Source: Janthinobacterium sp. (GTDB lineage Bacteria > Pseudomonadota > Gammaproteobacteria > Burkholderiales > Chitinibacteraceae). Taken from it: a DNA stretch of 64,000 nucleotides. Below the pieces are notes generated by a model. It saw nothing but the letters and a program-made list of their open reading frames with translations. It searched no databases and had not been told where the DNA came from. Location: contig JANYCY010000068.1 of NCBI GenBank assembly GCA_025360045.1, positions 34,953 to 98,952 on the forward strand, in the 5' to 3' direction. The translations under genes and the position numbers were made by a program. Of this stretch, positions 1 to 7,198 are shown one piece after another. Every line of letters begins with the position of its first letter. The stretch's first letter is position 1.

Positions 1-1
1 G

Positions 2-613
2 CCGCTTATTTTGGCTTTGTCTGCTCAGCACCGTTATGTGGTTGATGGTGATTACACCCCGCCCCCCGAAGATGCCGTGCGAGTGGGTAGCCGTGATTTA
101 ATCAATATCCATTTGTTTGGTGATCTTTCTACTTCGCGGCAAGGTAGCGAGCCACAGCCTTTACCGCCGATTGAGCTATGGAATGTGGTGAATGAAACGG
201 CGCAAGGCTTGCGTTTAAGCCGTTCGGTAAACGCGGGTGAGCGGATTAGCTTAAACCAGCTGATGGTGGTGAAGTCTTCTGCGCGCTATTTGGCTGGCGT
301 TGTACGCTGGCTAGAAGAAAGTGATGGCTGCTTGCATTTGGGCTTAGTCTTATTGCCCGGCCTGCCTAAGGCCGCAGCCATTCGCCCCTATGAAACAGCG
401 CGCGCTCATGCCGAATATACCGAGATTGTTTGGCTGCCCGCCATGCCGGTATTTAAAGCACCCAAAACAATTTTGTTACCTAATGGCTGGTTTAGAGCTG
501 GGCGGCAATGCGAGTTTTGGGATGGTCAGCGGGTACTAAAAGTGAAGTTTATTAGTTTAGTAGAGCACGGCAGTAACTTTGAACGGGTACATTTTGCTGA
601 GCTACTGCAATAG
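2..613 (+). CDS. C-terminal part of a PilZ-like hypothetical protein (5' end outside window)
   Basis: An open frame enters the window at base 2 and ends at TAG 611-613, so only the C-terminal ~203 residues are visible. It is a paralogue of the C-terminal domain of the 517-residue protein at 48046-49599. Both share a W-x-VVNE...G motif, then a basic/hydrophobic strand ending in VRWL, an acidic turn, and a 'LLP--P--K-P' stretch before the end. The strand pattern (short loop with G, G-E turn, V-RW strand) resembles a PilZ-type beta barrel, but the usual RxxxR c-di-GMP motif is not seen, so function is unknown. The TTG at 11 is internal and is probably not the true start. Confidence 0.6.
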   Translation, partial: PLILALSAQHRYVVDGDYTPPPEDAVRVGSRDLINIHLFGDLSTSRQGSEPQPLPPIELWNVVNETAQGLRLSRSVNAGERISLNQLMVVKSSARYLAGVVRWLEESDGCLHLGLVLLPGLPKAAAIRPYETARAHAEYTEIVWLPAMPVFKAPKTILLPNGWFRAGRQCEFWDGQRVLKVKFISLVEHGSNFERVHFAELLQ

Positions 614-650
614 ATCTAAGCGATAAGATTGCATCCTTCGGGGAAGGGGG

Positions 651-735
651 CAATCCTATCAACTTAAGCGAAATGTTATTGGTATGGCGGGTGAAACCCG
701 CGAGCAATGCTGAAAAATACGCGGGTTTCCCCCGT
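651..735 (+). repeat. Repeat unit with IS231-like terminal 18-mer and cgcgggtttcaccc hairpin
   Basis: It begins with the 18-mer CAATCCTATCAACTTAAG, the same sequence that ends the elements at 26554-28109 and 32826-32979. A GGCGGGTGAAACCCGCG palindromic unit follows. A diverged copy of the whole unit lies at 58222-58313. No matching right end was found downstream, so this is probably a decayed element. Confidence 0.7.
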
Positions 736-751
736 GTGCGCTAACCAAATC

Positions 752-1085
752 GTTTTTTCATTAGCAAACAGCGAAAAAGCCTAACAACCACGCTCTTTGC
801 ATGGGGCTTAAAAATCCCCTTGAAACACGCCGGAGCGAGGAATAAGCGGGGCGGGGGATCGCTTGGGAGCGAAGGATCCAGCCAATCCCGCCCGCCGCCG
901 ACTCGATTGGACCGCAGTAGGGGCTTTCGTGTTTTTGATGTTGTGGCTTGGCTTCGTTTCTTGGCGAAGCAAGAAAGGAAGGCCCCGCAGTGGCTACCGC
1001 TCCAAAATTAACGTGCCGAAGGCACTAAAAAGGTCTTTTTGACTTTGGTTAGCGCTCATGGGGCTTCACCCGCCCTACGATGATT
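752..1085 (-). repeat. Long dispersed repeat (R1), minus-orientation copy
   Basis: About 300 bp reads as the reverse complement of 52578-52908, and of 63782 to the window end. Hallmarks are the TAGTGCCTTCGGCACG palindrome at one end, a 'CAAGAAAGGAAG' core, a stretch with GATTGGCTGG and CCCGCCCCGC, and 'GTGTTTCAAGGGG' at the other end. Short open frames across it (for example 820-1011) are by-products of its GC-rich sequence. No transposase or clear terminal inverted repeats were seen. Confidence 0.8.
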
Positions 1086-1149
1086 CAATGCTTATCAATG
1101 AGTCGCAATGAGTGTCTAGCTTGATGCCTATAGGATTGGCTTAGGATCC

Positions 1150-1318
1150 GGCTCGAAACAAATTCCTTAGGGGGTATCAACACAGAAGCGTCATCCCCGA
1201 GCGTTTTAATCGGGGATCCAGCAGCGCAGCTGGATTCCCGCCACGTCACTCCCGAGTGATTGTGCCCTGAGGGGAATGACGATGTTTGTAAAACGGTAAA
1301 TTAATCTGAACTAGCTCC
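1150..1318 (+). repeat. R2 palindromic repeat (dRS3-like, CGTCATCCCCGA...GGGAATGACG)
   Basis: The core 1189-1287 has CGTCATCCCCGA, CGGGGATCCAGC, GCTGGATTCCCGCC and GGGAATGACGA. Sister copies lie at 13244-13316, 30880-30959 and 51272-51356. Flanks are also shared with the 51231-51385 copy (GGCTCGAAA upstream, TTAATCTGAA downstream). It abuts the stop codon of the displaced HD-GYP fragment exactly. It resembles the short ATTCCC-palindrome repeats of Neisseriales in style; a formal family assignment was not possible. Confidence 0.75.
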
Positions 1319-1471
1319 TTAATCCCGCCCCATCGCAATCCTCAACAACTTCTCTTCATCCACCTCATCAATTTGCGATGGCCCTAAAAATAACTCGGCA
1401 TAGTCTTTCCAGACTTTTTCTTTGACAAAAATCTCAAATAAATCGACGTCGATATGCTGATCTTTGGCCAT
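1319..1471 (-). pseudogene. Displaced 3' end of an HD-GYP gene (last 50 codons)
   Basis: These 153 bp match 14768-14920, the last 50 codons plus stop of the intact GAF-HD-GYP gene, in the same orientation. By eye there are 10 differences, all but one synonymous; the exception gives Met for Thr four residues from the end. Similarity starts exactly at the stop codon and stops exactly after the codon for Met at the start of MAKDQ. The rest of the open frame (to 1546) is unrelated repeat DNA. The pattern suggests either 3'-end displacement by an integrating island or import of a homologous end. It has no plausible independent function. Confidence 0.85.
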
Positions 1472-2072
1472 CCATATATCCTTTCGTGGTGGCCAAGTAG
1501 CTTGCCACTCATTTACAGGCATTGAATCATCGTAGGGCGGGGGCAATCCGCCGAACTAGTTGTTACCTAGCAGCGCTTAGGTAGCCCCCTCGCACTCATT
1601 AAACTTACAAAACTTTACATTACTGCTTGTTAGCTTATGCATGTAGGGGTGTTTTACAGCACAATTATGCTCTGCTATGACTATAAAACTGAAAAATATA
1701 GCGTTTATTCAAAAAATAAGCTATAAAAACAATCGCTTAGACTATTTTTTATAAATTACAAGAAATTTATTTAATTTTTCATGCTTATGTCATTTACTTA
1801 CACGTGTAGAGCGCATAATCTTACTGCCATACACCTGCCATACACCTGCCATACACGCAGTGTGTCTTTCGGTGAGGGATGTTGCGCGCGCTGTGAATTT
1901 GCATGGGTAAAAACGCTTATGTGAAGGAAATGAAAAGCTATTTCAAAGAAAAAGTATTTAGCCAAAAGTTTTTCTGCATATTGGAAACGACTGGCCTGCG
2001 TAGCCAAGATTCCGGAAAACTTTTTTCTGACTACTTGATGGTCGTTCTTTAACCTTTAATGCGAGCTAAATC
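1472..2072. other. AT-rich non-coding stretch upstream of the first precursor gene
   Basis: There is no convincing gene here. It contains the right arm of the 23-bp inverted repeat, a short tandem CATACACCTGC duplication near 1830-1850 and long A/T tracts (1690-1790) that could hold the promoter of the island's first gene. The minus-strand frame 1798-2007 lacks a ribosome site and any recognisable protein feature. Confidence 0.5.
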
Positions 2073-2249
2073 ATGAATTTATTAAATTCGAAAGATATTG
2101 AAGTGGTAAGTGGTGGTTTTCTTGGTGATGGGGCTGATGTTGCCTCGTATATCCATGATATGGAATTAAAGCAAAAAGCAAAAAACAAAATTGAACCAAT
2201 TGGAGGGATTGATTTACCTCCGCCGTTTGATCCTCGCTTTGTAGTTTAA
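2073..2249 (+). CDS. Small double-glycine-leader precursor peptide 1 (58 aa)
   Basis: A 58-residue frame starts ATG at 2073 and ends TAA at 2247-2249. The first 15 residues, MNLLNSKDIEVVSGG, match the double-glycine leader of class II microcins and colicin V: hydrophobics at -12/-4, an acidic residue, then V-x-GG. Processing after GG would release a 43-residue core with a basic, Lys-rich middle and a Pro-rich end (DLPPPFDP). The core has no Cys, so it cannot form disulfides. The C39 peptidase/ABC exporter at 11013-13214 is the expected processor. It directly precedes the HlyC-like and SelO-like genes. The ribosome site is weak (GCGAG). The mature activity is unknown. Confidence 0.7.
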   Translation: MNLLNSKDIEVVSGGFLGDGADVASYIHDMELKQKAKNKIEPIGGIDLPPPFDPRFVV

Positions 2250-2400
2250 ATAAATATTAGTTGTGCTTGATGTTTTTTAAATTGAACGATGTTTGATTTT
2301 TAGGTTACGTAGAGTTTGTTGTTTATTTGGCAGATACTAGAACTCAAGTTTTTTTTGAGAGGGAGCTAAATTAATCATCATTGCTCGAATATTTTTATCG

Positions 2401-2427
2401 GGGAGCCAGCTAAAACTCTTGGCTCCC
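2401..2427 (+). terminator. Hairpin downstream of precursor 1 (weak terminator or attenuator)
   Basis: GGGAGCCA (2401-2408) pairs perfectly with TGGCTCCC (2420-2427) around an 11-nt loop. There is no T-run after it, so termination is uncertain. A second small hairpin, CTCAA/TTGAG around a T-tract, lies near 2343-2359. Confidence 0.35.
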
Positions 2428-2450
2428 GCTTATGAATAATTGATATTAGA

Positions 2451-2566
2451 GGCTCTTGCAAAACTGTTTTTTATGGTCGAAAAATAACTACATATTGTGT
2501 GGTTTATAATAAAAAACACGATATATAGCTTCGCTGCTCATTTTTTATACAATTTTGCAAGAACAT
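2451..2566. repeat. Short MITE-like inverted-repeat element
   Basis: GGCTCTTGCAAAACTG at the left is matched by the reverse complement of CAATTTTGCAAGAACAT at the right (core TCTTGCAAAA exact on both arms). The arms enclose ~85 bp of AT-rich DNA without a gene. No target duplication is visible. It may be a decayed IS remnant. Confidence 0.4.
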
Positions 2567-2632
2567 CATTATTTTCGTTTATTTTTTACGTATCAAGAAA
2601 TAATTTAAATTATTAAAAGTGCATAAACATAG

Positions 2633-3127
2633 ATGATGAAAATAAGTGTCGTTAACGCCTGCATTAGGCCACCTGCAGAAAAGTCTAAAGCTCATTTTCA
2701 AATGCATATTGGGGCTTTATTGGAAATATGTGGACAGGATGGTTTACGTAAAAATATTGATATCAAATCTTTTTTGCACTGGATAAAGCCGGCTATTTTA
2801 CATGATCAATTTTTTCTTTTACAAAATGATGGTGAGGTATCGCCAAGTGCATACATTACTTGGGCATTTGTAAATAAAGAAACGCTCCATCGATATAGCT
2901 ATGGTCCACGATTTGTTTTGCATCCTTCGGAGTGGAATGAGGGCACGAATTTGATTGTTGTGGATTTTTGTTCATTAACGGATCCACGTCGCTTATTTAA
3001 AAAGTTATTAAATAAGGCCAAAGCCCTGCATGAACTAGGCATTGAATCGATTACGGTCTGCACTAGAGATAAATCTGGCTTGCCTATTCATTTACATCAA
3101 ATTTACCTAAAAGCGCATCATGCATAG
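2633..3127 (+). CDS. HlyC-like (toxin-activating) lysine acyltransferase family protein
   Basis: A 164-residue protein that aligns with HlyC without gaps over the core: 'GLRKNIDIKSF' over 'PLHRNWPVSLF', then PAI--(N/D)QF, SPSAYITWAFVNKE (HlyC VAYCSWANLSLE), LHPSEWNEG (AEDWTSG) and VVDF (FIDW). HlyC proteins acylate lysines of RTX toxins; the relative MceI takes part in attaching a siderophore to microcin E492. The conserved Asp is present (D111), but the position of HlyC's catalytic His23 is Arg39, so classical acyl transfer is doubtful; His49 is close by. It overlaps the next gene by 8 bp, implying co-translation. Two adjacent ATGs (2633, 2636) are possible starts. The HlyC comparison is from memory. 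Confidence 0.75.
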   Translation: MMKISVVNACIRPPAEKSKAHFQMHIGALLEICGQDGLRKNIDIKSFLHWIKPAILHDQFFLLQNDGEVSPSAYITWAFVNKETLHRYSYGPRFVLHPSEWNEGTNLIVVDFCSLTDPRRLFKKLLNKAKALHELGIESITVCTRDKSGLPIHLHQIYLKAHHA

Positions 3128-4538
3128 TACTCACCCATTTCAGACATTTGTTGTAGCTAATGAATTGAATACAGCACTGGTAGGTAAGCAACTACCTGCA
3201 TCATCATTCGTTGACTTTGATACATTCAAATTAAAAAATACAGAATTAGTTTGGCTTAATGCTGATTTATTGAACGAATTGGATTGCAATTTGACTAGAG
3301 AGTTGGCTGAGAAAGAAATTCTGCAAAATTACTCTTATGTTTCACAAGATTACGCTACGCTCAAAGATATAAACATGGTTGATAAAAAAGTCTTTCTAGC
3401 TGATCGTTATGGTTCGCGTTATGAGGCGTGCAATGGTGGTAGTGCACGGTGTGGCATGAATGGGCAATTTCAAGTTAAAGGCATTGGGCGTAATCAGCTT
3501 GTTTCAGAAAATATTGATTACAACCATTCGCATGGCAAGCTTTGCCTTGCTGAGGCGGTGAATGAAGCCATCTGGGGTGAGATTTGTCATCAACACTTGC
3601 CCTATGGCGCGGTGCGCACTTTGGCGATTATTAAAACCAATGTTTTTATAAAGACTAATTACGGCTTGGGTAAAGATGTATTACAGCCCTGCGCCTTAGC
3701 CATTCGCCAGCCTGCAGTGCGTCCCGCTCACTTTGAGCGAGCCACATTTTTTTGGCCGCAAGCCGCTCATATTCATTTACGGGATAACGATTATATTCGT
3801 GTTCAAGAGTATATTGAAAATATGAGCAGCGCTTTTATTGCTGATGAAGAAGATCGAGCATTGTTTGCAGACAATAATACGTTTTGTGGTATGGCAAGCT
3901 TTGTTAAAAGAATGGCGCGGCAGATAGCAACATCTAGGGTTAAAGGGATTCCGCATGGCTCTTTAACCAGCTCTAATATTTCTATTGATGGACGTTTTCT
4001 TGATTTTGGTACGATATCGTCGGTGCCTGATTTCTCCAATTATATCTTGGCAGGTGGTCAGGGCGGCGTGTGGGATGACCATTTACTCATTGCCGAATGG
4101 ATTCGCCATTTGTATTTTTACGTTAATAAATATAACAATCAGCAGTTAAGTAAGGAAATGCAGGATTTATTGATTGATCGATTTTTTTATGAACTAGAAA
4201 AAACAGAAAATATTGAAACAGCCAAATTGCTAGGCATCAAAGCAAGTAGCACAGACCAAGCTGCGATGGGGGGCAAGTTAAAGCAACAGCTCTGTGCTGC
4301 TGGCAAAGTGCCGCGTGCCTTTGTCGGTTTCAATGGAATTAACTTTGAAGCACAAATTAAGCATGCAGCAAAAAATACTGGCATTAGTGTAATTCCAGAC
4401 CTCAGCCTGCGTAATATTCGCTATTCACAACATACTATCGCAAGTAAAACGGCGGAAATAGTATGTAACAGTAATGGCAATCGGGGTGCAATATCTGCCT
4501 TGATTGATGACTATATCCAAGTATGCACTAAGGCATAA
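3120..4538 (+). CDS. SelO/YdiU-like pseudokinase-fold protein, candidate microcin maturase (MceJ/MchC-like role)
   Basis: A 472-residue protein with the ordered motifs of SelO protein-AMPylases: a TELVWLN segment (~41-47), a Lys in QVKGIGR (K120), an acidic helix (LAEAVNEA ~143-150), the P-x-GA-RTLAII strand (~161-171), AIRQPAVR (R196, R201), HGSLTSSNIS (279-288) and LDFG (D295). The metal-binding Asn286 and Asp295 are kept at the correct spacing. The catalytic-base Asp of SelO (HGxxNTDN) is Ser285. Translation is coupled to the HlyC-like gene. In class IIb microcin clusters a HlyC-like protein works with a ~500-residue partner (MceJ/MchC) to modify the peptide C-terminus; a similar pairing is inferred here, not proven. 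It is probably cytoplasmic, as no signal peptide was seen. Confidence 0.65.
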   Translation: MHSTHPFQTFVVANELNTALVGKQLPASSFVDFDTFKLKNTELVWLNADLLNELDCNLTRELAEKEILQNYSYVSQDYATLKDINMVDKKVFLADRYGSRYEACNGGSARCGMNGQFQVKGIGRNQLVSENIDYNHSHGKLCLAEAVNEAIWGEICHQHLPYGAVRTLAIIKTNVFIKTNYGLGKDVLQPCALAIRQPAVRPAHFERATFFWPQAAHIHLRDNDYIRVQEYIENMSSAFIADEEDRALFADNNTFCGMASFVKRMARQIATSRVKGIPHGSLTSSNISIDGRFLDFGTISSVPDFSNYILAGGQGGVWDDHLLIAEWIRHLYFYVNKYNNQQLSKEMQDLLIDRFFYELEKTENIETAKLLGIKASSTDQAAMGGKLKQQLCAAGKVPRAFVGFNGINFEAQIKHAAKNTGISVIPDLSLRNIRYSQHTIASKTAEIVCNSNGNRGAISALIDDYIQVCTKA

Positions 4539-4540
4539 AT

Positions 4541-5719
4541 ATGCTGCAATTCTTTACTTACCTATTAAGCATCCCCGTTGCCATTACCTTTGTAATGACA
4601 TTTTTTCTGCTCTTGGTTTATATCATCAAACATAAAGAAAAAAATTCAAGGAATATAAATCTACCTAAGGTTACTGTTTTAGTGCCCTTTTATAATGAAA
4701 AATGTGATTATTTAATCAAAGCTTTGACCATGTTAGATGCCCAGCAGTATTCAAGTAAATTGCAGGTGGTATTAATTGATGATGGCTCAACTAATTCAAC
4801 GCCGCAGCTGGTTCAGCAATGGATATCAAAAAATAGGCAGCAAGAATATATATGGTTGCAGCGTAGAAAAAATGGTGGGCGTAAAGGTTTTGCTCTTGAT
4901 TTTGCCCTTGAATCAGGCATGTTAACAGGGGATGTCTATGTGGTGGTGGATAGCGATACCTTTATTAAACCCGATGGGATTTACGAGTTAGTTAGTAAAT
5001 TGTGGAGTGATGATAGATATGCAGCAGTCTGTGGCTATATTTCGCCAGAAAATCATCAGGGTACTTTAATTGGCCGTTTGCAATACTTTGAGCATATTGG
5101 CTTTTATGGCGCAATTCGCGCTGCACAAGATAAATTAGGCATGGTGCCAGTATTAGCGGGAGCGTTTGTGGCACATCGCGCTTCAGTGGTGCGTGAAATT
5201 GGTGGCTGGAGTGAATGGTTAGTTGAAGATATTTCATGGTGTTGGAAAGCATTGGCAGCGGGCCATCGCACAGGATATGCCGCTAATGCAGTTGCAACTA
5301 CCCAATGCCCACAAACCAGTAGCGTACTTTTTCGCCAGCGGCGGCGCTGGGCGCGTGGACGAGTAGAAGCATTTGTAACAGCCTGGAAATTATCAAAAAT
5401 AAAAGGTGCATTATTTACACCATGGTTTTTACTAACGGCATTGCAATTTTTATTTCCGCCAACTCTAATTATGTTGCCTTTGCTCATTTATTTTAATATC
5501 TGGATGCCGCTGCTATTTACCGGTGCAACATTATTGATGTATGTGCTGTTTACTATCATTTATATGAATAGACATGGTGTAAAAGTTGGAATCTGTGGCA
5601 GGGATATTGCTTGCGTGCCTTTATTCACAGCTGTACTAGAAATGATTACCTGGATCCCTAATATATTGGGTTATATGGATGAAATATTGGGAAGGAAAAA
5701 AATATGGTTGACGAGGTAG
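4541..5719 (+). CDS. Membrane family 2 glycosyltransferase (PgaC/NodC-like)
   Basis: A 392-residue GT2 enzyme. It has an N-terminal membrane segment (~5-30), then VPFYNE, a nucleotide-sugar site IDDGS (D80, D81), DxD in VDSDT (D137, D139), the catalytic-base pair VED (E229, D230) and QRRRW (266-270), followed by three C-terminal membrane segments. QxxRW with membrane segments is typical of processive beta-glycosyltransferases such as poly-GlcNAc or chitin-oligosaccharide synthases. It starts 2 bp after the SelO-like stop, so it belongs to the same transcript. In siderophore microcins the glycosyltransferase acts on enterobactin and is of a different fold; here it might glycosylate a lipid carrier or the peptide. 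The substrate is unknown. Confidence 0.85.
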   Translation: MLQFFTYLLSIPVAITFVMTFFLLLVYIIKHKEKNSRNINLPKVTVLVPFYNEKCDYLIKALTMLDAQQYSSKLQVVLIDDGSTNSTPQLVQQWISKNRQQEYIWLQRRKNGGRKGFALDFALESGMLTGDVYVVVDSDTFIKPDGIYELVSKLWSDDRYAAVCGYISPENHQGTLIGRLQYFEHIGFYGAIRAAQDKLGMVPVLAGAFVAHRASVVREIGGWSEWLVEDISWCWKALAAGHRTGYAANAVATTQCPQTSSVLFRQRRRWARGRVEAFVTAWKLSKIKGALFTPWFLLTALQFLFPPTLIMLPLLIYFNIWMPLLFTGATLLMYVLFTIIYMNRHGVKVGICGRDIACVPLFTAVLEMITWIPNILGYMDEILGRKKIWLTR

Positions 5720-5781
5720 GTAAATTCTATAGTTGCATTATACAAAAAAATAAAATTTTTTGTATATTGAAATAATTTTTT

Positions 5782-6261
5782 TTGCTTGAATTTTATAATA
5801 AAAAATTGTTATTCATTAATGTGTTAAGTTGGATGGTATTTTTGCAGGTTTTGAAAATTATCATGTCTTTGGTTTTGGATGTATTTTACCCCTCTAATCC
5901 TAGTGTTAGTTTTCCTTATTTTTCAGATAATGAAGTGTATTATTTGATTGCGTCGGTTTGTATAGTTGGTCCTGTTGTTGAAACAATAATTTATCAGTTT
6001 TTTATTAGTGAATTATTGTTGAAAGTTGGAATTAAAAAAATATTTGTATTTGTAATTGTGACAGGTATTTTTATTTATGCACACCATAAAAGTGGTGCGG
6101 TTCCAATGTTGATGACAGTACCAAGTTCTATCGTTTTTTCTTATGTCTATCTTAAGTGTAGAGATAGGTCTAAATCACTGGCTTGTGTTGTTGTTTATTT
6201 CTTGCATGTTAGTTCAAATTCTAATTTCGCATTTTTGGTTTTATCTCATTTATATTTTTAA
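5782..6261 (+). CDS. CPBP-family (Abi/CAAX-type) intramembrane protease-like protein
   Basis: A 159-residue, strongly hydrophobic protein with the three CPBP motifs in order: a degenerate first motif GPVVETIIYQ (Glu67; the usual second Glu and Arg are Thr and Gln), FIYAH (F97, H101) and FLHVSSN (H142, N146). CPBP members in bacteriocin loci often give self-immunity or process peptides; that role is inferred from location between the glycosyltransferase and precursor 2. The start is uncertain: the frame opens with TTG 5782 and no ribosome site is visible, and GTG 5821 or ATG 5833 are alternatives. The sequence is very AT-rich, unlike the downstream transporter genes. Confidence 0.6.
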   Translation: MLEFYNKKLLFINVLSWMVFLQVLKIIMSLVLDVFYPSNPSVSFPYFSDNEVYYLIASVCIVGPVVETIIYQFFISELLLKVGIKKIFVFVIVTGIFIYAHHKSGAVPMLMTVPSSIVFSYVYLKCRDRSKSLACVVVYFLHVSSNSNFAFLVLSHLYF

Positions 6262-6309
6262 TATGTGTTTGAAATAATGTATTTATTTTAATTTCTATTA
6301 ATAATCGGA

Positions 6310-6328
6310 GCGACGCGATTCCTGTCGC
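6310..6328 (+). promoter_or_regulatory. Leader hairpin upstream of precursor 2
   Basis: GCGAC (6310-6314) pairs with GTCGC (6324-6328) around the loop GCGATTCCT. It is preceded by ATCGGA and followed by ATTTTA and the ribosome site AGGAGG (6334-6339). An equivalent hairpin stands before precursor 3 (9478-9495) with the same flank and loop start but a changed base pair in the stem. Confidence 0.55.
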
Positions 6329-6347
6329 ATTTTAGGAGGTAGTGACT

Positions 6348-6644
6348 ATGTATCAATTAGATGATAAAGAAGTATTGATGGTTGATGGTGGTGGGGATGG
6401 CTTTGCTGCTTTGAAGAAAGTATTTACGTATTGCAAAGATAACACGCTTACTTGCGTGACTGCTGCAAATGAAGTTACAGATTTAATATCAAAAGGCTGG
6501 ACTTTTGTCTCTGAAGGATGGGAGTCAATTACCAGTTCGAGTAATAGCACAGGTAATGGAAGCCATAATAACCACGTAGGTGGAGGCCCTGGCTATCCAG
6601 GTGCCGTGGGTAATTACCAAGGTCATGGAAGTACCTACAATTAA
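6348..6644 (+). CDS. Double-glycine-leader precursor peptide 2 (98 aa, Gly/Ser/Asn-rich tail)
   Basis: The ATG at 6348 is chosen over GTG 6342 because AGGAGG (6334-6339) sits 8 bp upstream of it. The leader MYQLDDKEVLMVDGG ends in GG at residues 14-15. The core of about 83 residues has two cysteines (C29, C36; possible disulfide or modification sites), an amphipathic middle, and a low-complexity tail rich in Ser, Gly, Asn and His from about residue 64 (SSSNSTGNGS, then GGGPGYPG). Class IIb microcins such as E492 and H47 also end in a Ser/Gly-rich region that carries the modification, so this is the best substrate candidate for the HlyC-like/SelO-like/GT2 set. Unlike those microcins the last residue is Asn, not Ser. 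Confidence 0.7.
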   Translation: MYQLDDKEVLMVDGGGDGFAALKKVFTYCKDNTLTCVTAANEVTDLISKGWTFVSEGWESITSSSNSTGNGSHNNHVGGGPGYPGAVGNYQGHGSTYN

Positions 6645-6706
6645 ATATTAACTTAATAAGGTATGGTTACAGTCGTTAATTAACCTTTTGTTTGGATTCA
6701 ATTATT

Positions 6707-6745
6707 CAGGTCTTGTGTTAGCACATTATGCTAATGCAAGACCTG
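6707..6745 (+). terminator. Long hairpin after precursor 2
   Basis: CAGGTCTTG (6707-6715) pairs with CAAGACCTG (6737-6745), and inside it TTAGCA pairs with TGCTAA around a 5-nt loop. There is no T-run, so it may stabilise or attenuate the transcript between precursor 2 and the radical SAM gene rather than end it fully. Confidence 0.4.
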
Positions 6746-7003
6746 ATGGAGGGTTAATTATAAAATTAAGCTCCTCCGTATGATTTAACCTTAACTAACG
6801 TTTATTTGCCATTATTGATGGTGGTGGTGAAGTGGTTAATGGAATTTTAGATATTAAATAGTTTGGGTCGCAGTATATTGTCGTTAATGATTTAAAGTTA
6901 TTGCGGCAAACAAGGCCTGATGGAGCTGCTTTCTATTTTTGAATTATATCTAGATAAGTGCCTCGGTATAAATTATCAAACACTTTTCAATCATACATTT
7001 TTC

Positions 7004-7075
7004 ATAGGGTGTAAAACGACGAAGTCGTTGCGCGCCAAGGGCCGGTGCGCAAGAAATGCGCTTGCACACCCTACG
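7004..7075. repeat. R4 palindromic repeat (ATAGGGTGT...ACACCCTA)
   Basis: ATAGGGTGTAAAACGACGAAGTCG at one end and GCTTGCACACCCTACG at the other form an imperfect hairpin. Related copies lie at 19946-19980 (partial), 37680-37755 and inside the element at 32826-32979. Confidence 0.65.
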
Positions 7076-7198
7076 AAAATCACTTTATTTTACATTTAAA
7101 AATACCATGCAACTTATGCCGAACTACTTAGCTAGTTGAAATAGGGTTGGCGATTTTTTATACTGAGTTGATAATTACTTACTACTGTAGAGGCGGTT

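Larger units (their letters stand above)
1069..1541. repeat. 23-bp perfect inverted repeat pair bracketing the displaced HD-GYP end
   Basis: Bases 1069-1091 (starting CCCGCCCTACGATGATTC) recur exactly in reverse complement at 1519-1541. The pair encloses an R2 palindrome and the 153-bp gene fragment at 1319-1471. The same cacccgccctacgatgattc sequence also occurs near 49710, so this is a dispersed repeat; it may or may not mark a mobile unit. Confidence 0.6.
6645..7198 (+). other. Intergenic region with hairpin and possible decayed leader sequence
   Basis: It holds a 39-nt near-perfect inverted repeat (6707-6745), an R4 palindromic repeat (7004-7075) and, at 6797-6861, a stop-bounded frame reading ...IIDGGGEVVNGILDIK that resembles the DGGG leader junction of precursor 2 but lacks a start codon. 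A CAAG(A/G)CCTGATGGAG sequence occurs at 6737 and 6911, hinting at an old duplication. No intact gene was seen. Confidence 0.4.

Noticed and set aside
820..1011. 63-residue open frame
   Set aside because: Lies wholly inside the R1 repeat, is Arg/Pro/Gly-rich, lacks a ribosome site and appears in other frames of the other R1 copies.
1798..2007. Minus-strand 69-residue frame upstream of precursor 1
   Set aside because: No ribosome site, no recognisable domain, and it crosses the short tandem repeat; chance frame in AT-rich DNA.
5104..5487. 127-residue minus-strand frame
   Set aside because: Antisense shadow of the glycosyltransferase gene, whose catalytic motifs are intact.
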